A DNA stretch of 64,000 nucleotides from Antedon mediterranea (lineage: Eukaryota > Echinodermata > Crinoidea > Comatulida > Antedonidae), in contig NC_092677.1 in the NCBI RefSeq assembly GCF_964355755.1, forward strand, positions 12,234,601-12,298,600. The letters run 5' to 3'. A model generated the notes under the pieces. That model searched no databases, had not been told where the DNA came from, and saw nothing but the letters and a program-made list of their open reading frames with translations. Made by a program: the position numbers and the translations under genes. Numbering within the stretch: position 1 is the first letter of the stretch; each line of letters begins with the position of its first letter. Positions 56,097 to 64,000 of this stretch are shown piece by piece.

Positions 56097-56258
56097 AACT
56101 TGGTTCCCACTACGGCGAAAGGCAAGGACGCAAGCGCAACACAAGTGAGTTTGATTAAATGACAAGCAACATTTTAAATATTTCATCGCTTGTGATTGGT
56201 CAACTTACTTGAGTTGTACTTACGTCATTGCGTTGTTGCGTACTAGCAGGAACCAAGT
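56097..56258. mobile_element. MITE with ends CTTGGTTCCCACT, in the MMP copy B upstream region
   Basis: AACTTGGTTCCCACTACGG and CTAGCAGGAACCAAGTT. The duplicate region at 46.7 kb holds a shortened version, so the insertion predates that duplication or was partly lost there. Confidence 0.55.
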
Positions 56259-56913
56259 TCAGGCATCAGTTACTGCAGTTATCTTACGAATACGAATTCA
56301 TTATAACCATCATATTATTGAAGTATGTACAGTGTACAAAGAAATGATAAAATGGGGTATCAAGAAACCAGGAACGTCTGTTCGAAAGAGACCCCAGATA
56401 ACAAGTCAACTAGGCCTCCAACCTTAATACCTGTTAGGGTGATGACGTAGGCAGGAAGCTTAGGCCTATCATCTATCTACATTGAATGTATTGTAAACAT
56501 GCTCGTCGCTATCAAATGTGGAATACCCGAGTTGGTATCTTCACAAGTTCGGCACTTTTCTAACATATGCTTTTTCTTTAATGATTGAACATAATATAGC
56601 TTACATATGTAATTTTCATTTACAAAATGTTACGCAGACGTTTAATCAATATTTCTTACAAACTAGGCCTATGCCTACATCACGTATTTTAGAATTACCT
56701 AATAAAAGATTTACCAAATATAGTACATTCATTCAAATTCGGTTCTATGGAGATTTACAACCTCTGAAACCTAATGATAGATTGAAACGACACTTTACAT
56801 ATTATTATACATATGATACAGATGCTGGTAAAATGAAAGTCTTACTGACAATTATTAAAACTTGGTGAACTGTATCCTTAAAAATTAACTTTAGGCCTAG
56901 GTTACAGTATATT

Positions 56914-59900
56914 TCAGTTTTGACAAGTGTTACGCAATAGCGTGTCTTTAAAATAAAATGGCTTTTTCAATTAGAATTTCATGAGTGTTTGCGTCTATTA
57001 TATAAGATTTATCATTTTTAAAAACAAAACCGGTTGATGACGGTTGTCCTTGAACACTGAGCACGTTGAGTGCTGAAATATCCGATTGTAAATCTTCGGA
57101 AAAACTCGGAAACATTTCACTAATTGTTGATACGGTATTTAGAGTAATACCTCTGTATTTATATACTTGATTTCCTATTGATAAAAAATAAAAATTATGT
57201 TTAAAGACGAACTCTGACATTTTGAACAATGATGATTTAAATATCTCCACTTAAAGACAATTTTCCACTAGGCGAATTTGTTCGCGCAAATCGAAAGCGT
57301 CAGCTTATACGCATGCGTAGAGAGGGATTTGGAAGATGGAAACATGAATACGCATGCGTATTAGCTGATGCTTTCGATTCGTTCTTACAAATTCGCCAAG
57401 TGGAAAATTGGCTTTCCTTGTCTAAACTATCTATTGTGCTTACCTTTAAAGAAATAGTAATACCCGTCATTTGTTGCCATAGCTGCATCAACATTACACA
57501 CACCAGGAGAACTTTCAAGTTCCCGCCAAAATCTTGTCAAGGGTGATTGAAACTCAAACTGCCGGTTTTGGTACCGATAAAATGTGCAACCATAAAAGCA
57601 AGAAAAGAAGGATTCCTTTATTAAGTAGTAAAATAGAAGAACGAAAGGATAATAATACTTGATCGCGTCAACTTTGTGAAAGCCTGTATTCCAGCAAATA
57701 TCGTAGGCTAGCCTACTTATATCTACAAGTAAAATACACGAACACAATGCAAACCAGTCACAGTGTGTGATGTTTAAATATATTACATTATTCTCTTTGG
57801 TAGAAAATGCCGTTACCTTTATAAAGTAAATTCGGGAACCAATAGGAAGTGCCGCATCTATATTGTTTGGTAATAAAGGAAAAATATCCCGGATGCGTCT
57901 TGGTGTTCCAGGGTTTGTGTTAAGTTCATAAACGTGTTCACCTAAAAATAAAAAATGAAAATTTAATATTTACATTTCTTAGATTAATTGAAACCTGAAT
58001 AGAAATATGAATAACCAATCAATGTTTTGCAAGTTTTGTCTAATTATCTGTACAATTGGACTACTACTGCTGTGCAGAACTACCTACATCTGAATCCATA
58101 CATTGCTTGTGTTGCTGTACTAAATACAGCGTCGAATTGATCTGGACAACCTGGGAGGATTGTTGTTGTTGGCGGTGGACGTGTTTCTGCGCGCGTCATT
58201 GTTAGTGGACGTGTTTCTGCGCGCGTCGTTGTTGGTGGACGTGTTTCAGGTTGCGTCGTGGTTGGTGGACTTGTTTGTCTTGAGGGTCGTGTAGAAGGTC
58301 TTGGTGGACGGGTAGCAGGTCTTGGTGGACGGGTAGCAGGTCTTGGTGGACGGGTAGCAGGTCTTGCAGGTTCCCGTGTAGCAGGTCTTGGTGGGATTGT
58401 TGATTCAGCTGTCCTACCTTTGAAATAAAAGGGCAGTATAAATTTATGTAAGAATTTTAGACTTTACGAGTCAATGTTAAAATTAATATTTAGTATTGGT
58501 AATTATAGTAGCGTTAATGAAGATTGTTTCCATGTTATTTAATTACTGTACCGTTTGATTAGAAATAAATTATATTTTGGCTTATTCCTACCTCCATAAA
58601 GATTACGAATTCCTGCAATATCATCAGTTCCTAATTCAAAATTTGGATCATAACCATTGTAAAATGGATACATCAACACATTCCTGTTATCTGAATGGAA
58701 TAGTCCAAGAGAATGACCAAACTCATGAGCAGCAACAATGAACAAATTGATTCCTAAATATAAAACGTATTTGTATTAGTTAATAATGTATTGGTACTTT
58801 ATTTATTGTTTACTCGTCTTTTGGTAGTAATTTGATTTTCAGTTGACATTCGTAATATACCTCATTTTTACTTTCATTGAGAGATAACCATAAAAATGTA
58901 ACGGTTATTTTTGTGTTTATGCTAAGTTCAACCTACTTAACTTAACTTGCTTAACTGGTTATAACTTACTGAACTGGTTATAACTTACTGAACTTGTTAT
59001 AACTTAATAATAATATACAACTTACCGAAATTAGAGAAAACAGTCCAGTTCTCGTCGTCATCAAAATGCGCATCTCCTCTTCTAGGCAAAAACGCATGCG
59101 CAAGAACTCCGCCACTACCATCGAAGTCAATATTATCTCCATGATCTCGTGACCCAAACAAAATCTTCAAATCGGCATCTTCTGTACGCCCTACACGCTC
59201 GAATGTTAGAGAGCTTACCTCAGCCCAAACCTAAGCATGGGAATATAAATATTCGTGTTGTTATTAATGTAACCAGAAATCCTTCTTTTCTGTGATCATT
59301 CATAACAATTTGTTATGCACTCTTCATTTGCTCTGGTCATGTGTAACCTAAAAACATTATAACTCTGGTGTTTAAATAAGAAATGCAGTGTCCAATCTGC
59401 CATTTTATGGCGCAGATAATGTGGCGGCTAAACCTGCCCATAATGCATCTGAAATTGTTTGTCCAATCTGGGCCTCACTTAAGTCTTGAGTATAAGAGTC
59501 GATACGGTACTTGAGGTGTCTCTTTTGCCAACCGTTCGAAGTTGTTGAGAATGGCAAGAAATCGGCTACTCCACACCTTGGTGTGTTAACCAGTGCAAGC
59601 GTTTCACTGTTTACTTCACCTATATCATAAAAAAACAGTCGTAATCATGTGTTTGCTGTTTTACTAATGTAATCCAACAGGCCAAAAAAACTATGTTTAA
59701 TAATAATGATTTAATAGGGAGCTTTCGATTTTCGACGACGACGTCCAAGAAACAAGTTTGATCACGTTAAATTATTGTGCGCATGCGGAGAAGTGCTTTC
59801 TCACTCGATTCCTCAATACAGTCTTATTATGACGATCGACGACACATCAATATGTAGGTTCTAATTTGAGTTACAAAACTCTAAAACCCTATTAAGTCTA

Positions 59901-60653
59901 CGAGGAAAGAGACAGACAGTGACATACCTGTAACAGCTATGTTAGCAAATCGTTGTAGTGATTCTAAGGCACTGGTGACGTTTTCATTGCTACGAATATC
60001 ACCAGCATTTCTGTCAAGGTATCCATACTTTTGAAGATACGCCTGAAATTAAGTTATAAAAGTACAGTAACTGCAGTAACTGACAGCAAAGCCAAACTAT
60101 ATAGACTTCCCAATAAACAAATTTGATGGATGGAACTTCAGTGTAAAATAGGCTTGAAGCTACGTTTACCATGATCTCGGATTGTGAACGTTCTCAAAGT
60201 TGCATTTACACTTGTTCTATTTCACGAAACGGCGCCTTGCTGTTAAATAATGACAAATCATACAGAATTGAACGGAGCAGTTTTCCATCTGAATATAGCT
60301 TTACTCTGTTCAAATGCTCAATTCAAGTTTATTTATTCGCAATATTAATATACCAATTGCGATAAATGGTTTTAAAAATGAAATAGATATTGAAGAATAA
60401 TTGTTTTAAATAGTTTAAAAACTTTAGACCAAATTACGTTTCCGTAACGTTGATACATTAAAAATAGTTAAAACTGATTATTTCTATAATTGTCTTTTAA
60501 GTTTAGCTAGTAAATGAAAATGAATGTAGCCAGGTCTTACCGTCACTTCAAAATTGTCAAATGGAATTGGCTCCTGGGCTGCCCATCTTGTACACCAAGG
60601 TGCAGCAAAAAGACCAGACTTACTCCTACAACTTGAGCTACCGTCATCGTCAT
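56914..60653 (-). pseudogene. Matrix metalloproteinase, tandem copy C, probably decaying
   Basis: Same nine-exon layout: 60653-60541, 60042-59928, 59619-59438, 59230-59026, 58753-58592, 58417-58088, 57941-57817, 57591-57444, 57174-56914. Internal domains are well kept: cysteine switch [39 protein letters not shown]. The hinge is longer, with eight-residue RPATRPPR-type repeats. Four defects are visible. Exon 1 is 113 nt, one base short of a whole number of codons, so the signal peptide is out of frame with the prodomain. The exon 3 donor is GC instead of GT. The exon 8 acceptor is AT instead of AG. An extra base in exon 9 stops the frame at 56948, before the final Cys. It was called a pseudogene for this combination. 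Assembly errors or alternative splicing could excuse some of the defects. Confidence 0.8.
57258..57410. mobile_element. Foldback element
   Basis: ACAATTTTCCACTAGGCG to CGCCAAGTGGAAAATTG with an inner TACGCATGCGTA pair. In the intron between exons 8 and 9 of MMP copy C. Confidence 0.7.
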
Positions 60654-60701
60654 GTTTATGTCTCAGACAAACTAATGTTAAATATCAGACCCACAAACTG
60701 T

Positions 60702-60709
60702 CTTATATA
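60702..60709 (-). promoter_or_regulatory. TATA box of MMP copy C
   Basis: TATATAAG followed by ACAG on the minus strand, about 49 bp upstream of the first ATG; it matches copy A. Confidence 0.55.
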
Positions 60710-61296
60710 CGATTGATACCGCATTCCTGACCCATTTCACTATAATACAATTCAGAGGAAATCTTATTGTTTCATTGAGGTTGATTCTAAAAATAAAAGG
60801 AATGATTGTATTTTGGTAAATTTAAACAATACTGACGTTTACCTTCGTGTTCGTGTATAAGATATTTACGGATGATAGGTGATAATTTGTTTGGCTAAAA
60901 ATAGAGCCTAAGTTGACTTTCACTTACCGAGAACCAACGCCCCCTAAGCACTCACTATAACTCAGACAATAATTACGTTAAACTTATTCATAAACAATAT
61001 AGTTAAGCCATCCTAAGTAACACTTTCTAATCGTTTGATTGGGTCTAATAATAGTGTCTGTCATTGTGTTAAGGCGGGTGTTAAGGATTTAAATTCGTTA
61101 GATTGACAAGTTCAGATCTTTTCAGTTTTTCGTTTTAATCATCAACGTACTTCAGCAACCGACTTAACTTTGGTGTCTTGTTGAGTATAAGGTAAATGAT
61201 TCAGAGAATCATTATGTTAAAAGTTTAATTAAAGAAGAAGTTGTTTAAAGCTCGGCTTGAGTTGTTACAAACCAATTCAAGTCCTAAAAAACCTAA

Positions 61297-61440
61297 AGCT
61301 CTGTCTACACTATCAAACTTTATGTAATGTGCCCATATATGGACATGATGATGTCATATCACTACCATATTTAAGCATATCACTACCATATATGGGTACA
61401 TCACACTTTTTTGTCACATAACGTTTGATAGTCTAGAGCT
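61297..61440. mobile_element. MITE-1 copy
   Basis: GCTCTGTCTACACTATCAAA to CGTTTGATAGTCTAGAGC, upstream of MMP copy C. Confidence 0.75.
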
Positions 61441-61748
61441 TTAAACATAGTAAAATATATATTATCTAGCCACTGGATAGTAAAGTAAATTTAGAATTGA
61501 TTGCTTTGTGCTTCTTCAAAATTTAATTTTGTGTTCTTTTTCAAGATATACACGTCTGGAGAATCATTTATTTTTATATATTTACATCTCAAATTATGAG
61601 TGTACGTTACATTAAACGATGTAAGCATTTCCAAATTATTTTGGACAAATATGAATTTTAACTTTTAACATTTATTTTTTTTGAATCTGTATGTGAATTT
61701 TAACTTTGCCTGAATGTCATTTTGTATAATTATTTTTAAGAGGGTCTC

Positions 61749-62301
61749 TTTAAAGATGTATTGTCCCTTTGAATAATTCCAACAACAAATTTTTTTTTTA
61801 ATTTCGAAAAAAAGTGGGTCATTTTGAAGTATCATAATAGTTATTAACTTTCACCAAAAATTAGTCCAAAAAAAATAATTTAACCGAAATACAGATGTTT
61901 TTGTGTTCAAAAAATAACTTTGACTTCCAGTCAAAGTTTTCAATCAAAACATATCCCACAATGCAATGCGCTTGTTTGGCTACTCTGTATGCATAATCAT
62001 AGAACTTCCTCGCGATCTGTGTGAAAACACCTTCTCAACCGTGATGAGTTGTAAACAATCCTAATTAGCATCATGCATAATGCATACTCATGGTTTGAAA
62101 TCTTTGTTACTTTCGCTTGCGACGATTTCTCAGACGAAATGTTATCTAATTAATTTACCTGTTAATTACGTAAACTGTTGTTTTTTGGCTCGAATTTTCG
62201 ACTTAAAGTGAATAACTTTAATATTACTTTGATATGGCCAATTTAAAATTAGAATATTTTTTTTTTCATTTTTTGTGTTTCAAGGGACAATACATCTTTA
62301 A
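61749..62301. mobile_element. MITE with ends TTTAAAGATGTATTGTCCC, second copy
   Basis: TTTAAAGATGTATTGTCCC and GGGACAATACATCTTTAA delimit about 550 bp between MMP copy C and the LINE. Confidence 0.75.
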
Positions 62302-62640
62302 GTCAGCTCTGCTGCTGTAGTACAGTTGTTAGAGCTACCCCTGTGTTGAAAGTTGAATAAATAAAGTAAGAATACTGTAGGTTTATCTTGAAACTATGGG
62401 CCTAATTAAAACCGTTAAAAACGTTAACATTTCTATTCTCTCTTTGAGCACGTGATTTTCTATATTGTTTTCCTAGAATGGACGAAATTTCAAATGTGTC
62501 ATGCACATAGTATAACTGCTCCTCATGTTTTTTTTAAATAGACACATACGATTGAATGATACGTAATATAATCTCAAGATATATTAATTATTAGTTTCAT
62601 TTCAAACATCTATACTGACTAAGCTTAATAGTGAACTATA

Positions 62641-63032
62641 ATATCTCCATGGTTTAATAGCAACTTTAGATTTGATGGAATTGTTGAAACAGTAGGAGAG
62701 GATCCACAAAAACTTGTACAGAATCTGTTAGAACGTGAACTTAATCTGGACAATATATCTATCGAAAATGCCCACAGAGTAGGCAAGATAAGAACAGGAA
62801 AAGACAACGGTACTAAGACAAGACACATCATTGTGAAGTTTATTTACAGGCCGCAAAGATCTACTGTGATTCGCAAGGCTAGAAACCATTTTATGTTATG
62901 GATGATCTACCGGCCGCAGATATCCAGAGGAAATATGAACTAAAGGATATAATGTCTAAAGCCTTCGACGAAGGTAAACGCCCATCGTTCAGAAATGGAA
63001 AACTTTATATTAACGGGGAAACCTCACATTAA
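62641..63032 (+). mobile_element. Non-LTR retrotransposon ORF1 remnant with frameshift
   Basis: The frame encodes NFRFDGIVETVGEDPQKL, NISIENAHRVGKIR and RHIIVKF, typical of the nucleic-acid-binding ORF1 of LINEs. Around 62885 the frame shifts by one base; the other frame then continues DLPAADIQRKYELKDIM to TAA at 63032. 5'-truncated and inactive for ORF1. Confidence 0.72.
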
Positions 63033-63435
63033 GTGATTGCACATTATCATTCTTATGCTGTGACTGATTGATTGAATGTAACGAGTATGTTACGTTTCAA
63101 TGATATGATAATGTTACGTTTTTTCGAAGTTTGTTGCAGAAATATCTTATTATTTATATTCATAACATACTGTGCATCGTGATCGTTCATTATTTATAGG
63201 AGCTAGTTGGAGTAAACTAACTCAATGCAAGAATTTATTGTAAAATGGCTATTTTTATTATATGTAATTATTATCTTCCTTTCTATTTTATTTTTTTTAT
63301 TATCTTATGATTATCTTTCTCGACGTATAATTATAAAAGCGCAATTAATAACTTTTATACATTCCATTGGTAACCGAAATCATATAAAACAACCTAATGG
63401 TGGATAATTATTTGTCTGTACTACCTTTTTATTAG

Positions 63436-64000
63436 GTAGATTTTGTAGATGTATTTAATGCTTCATTTACACCCTCTGAAATGTATGATATGAATTTTAA
63501 CCCATTAAGAATAGATGATGAATTTAAATTTGACCAACAATCCGATATGTTAATTAACCACCTCAATTCCAGATCATCTACTCTTGACCATTGCAAATAT
63601 TTCGACATTGACCAATTTAATAAACTTACAGAAACACTAAATAGCACTAATAATTTATCTCTTTTTCATCTTAATGTTAGAAGTGTTTCTAATAAGTTTG
63701 ATAAATTGAATGATATTTTTCATTGTATCAATCTCAAATTCTCTGTCATTGGTCTTTCCGAGACTTGGTTAAATGACCGAAAAGTATACCCATTTCTAGA
63801 TGACTATACTTTCTTATGTAGCAATCGACTTGGCAATAAAGTAGTTGGTGGTGTCGGCATTTTAGTTAATAACTTAATAAGAAATGATCTAGTATTACCT
63901 AATGAAATATGCGATTCCCTCTTTATAGAAATTGTTCATAAAAACAAACAAAAATCTATAATTGGCGTTATTTATAAATCACCTGAGTCAAATATTGAAA
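63436..64000 (+). mobile_element. Non-LTR retrotransposon ORF2, endonuclease part, cut by the window end
   Basis: Open from 63436 (first ATG 63481) to the last base. The apurinic-type endonuclease motifs FHLNVRSVSNKFD, IGLSETWLND, GGVGILV and IGVIYKSPESN are in the order found in CR1/L2/RTE-type LINEs. Reverse transcriptase would lie to the right. No stop in 188 codons, so ORF2 may be intact. Confidence 0.85.

Larger units (their letters stand above)
60713..62640. other. Intergenic stretch upstream of MMP copy C
   Basis: Contains a MITE-1 copy (61297-61440) and a larger MITE (61749-62301). No exon or other signal recognised. Confidence 0.6.

Noticed and set aside
56518-56868. 116-codon plus-strand frame between MMP copies B and C
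   Set aside because: It begins in duplicated sequence, lies antisense to the 3' flank of copy C and resembles no family I know; chance open frame is more likely.

Overview
This is eukaryotic nuclear DNA from an animal: AT-rich, intron-rich and dense in repeats, with metazoan extracellular domains (C-type lectin, F5/8 type C or discoidin, EGF, Ig, FN3, kringle, matrix metalloproteinase). No bacterial operon or organelle sequence is present. The domain mix, the tandem MMPs, the 5S- and tRNA-derived SINEs and the frequent AGGCCTA motif suggest a marine deuterostome invertebrate. An echinoderm is my best guess, but that is inference at about even odds.

Left 40 kb (minus strand): one very large modular gene. 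I could chain 33 coding exons from a start codon at 39899 to a kringle exon ending at 2707, with every splice phase agreeing. That gives about 2,080 residues with no stop, so the C-terminus lies left of the window. Order: signal peptide, 3 C-type lectin domains (CTLDs), an unassigned module, an Ig-like domain, 4 Cys-rich EGF-like modules, FN3, CTLD, F5/8C, 2 CTLDs, FN3, F5/8C, 2 EGF, F5/8C, EGF, kringle. Almost every module is bounded by phase-1 introns. The Ig/EGF/FN3 core resembles a Tie-type receptor ectodomain. Whether a transmembrane segment or kinase follows cannot be seen here.

40.6 to 60.7 kb (minus strand): a tandem array of matrix metalloproteinase genes (signal peptide, prodomain with cysteine switch, catalytic domain, Thr/Pro/Arg-rich hinge, hemopexin domain), each with nine coding exons at matching positions. 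Copies A (511 aa) and B (513 aa) are open. Copy C has two frameshifts, a GC donor and a destroyed acceptor, so it looks like a pseudogene. Between A and B lie two promoter-only relics of further copies. Copy A keeps the catalytic zinc site but has lost most of the structural zinc ligands.

Repeats: the introns and intergenic DNA hold at least 14 copies of a MITE with ends CTCTGTCTACACTATCAAA, other foldback elements, pogo-like and hAT-like elements, several SINEs, two Helitron-like copies in opposite orientation, and four copies of a second hairpin-ended element. Intron 1 of the modular gene holds a nested stack: a foldback element with a 9-bp target duplication has been invaded by two other elements. 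The right edge (62.6 to 64.0 kb) is the 5' part of a non-LTR retrotransposon running off the window.

The modular protein and the MMPs would all act outside the cell (adhesion or recognition, and matrix cleavage). They are neighbours in the same orientation. Any functional link between them is speculation.
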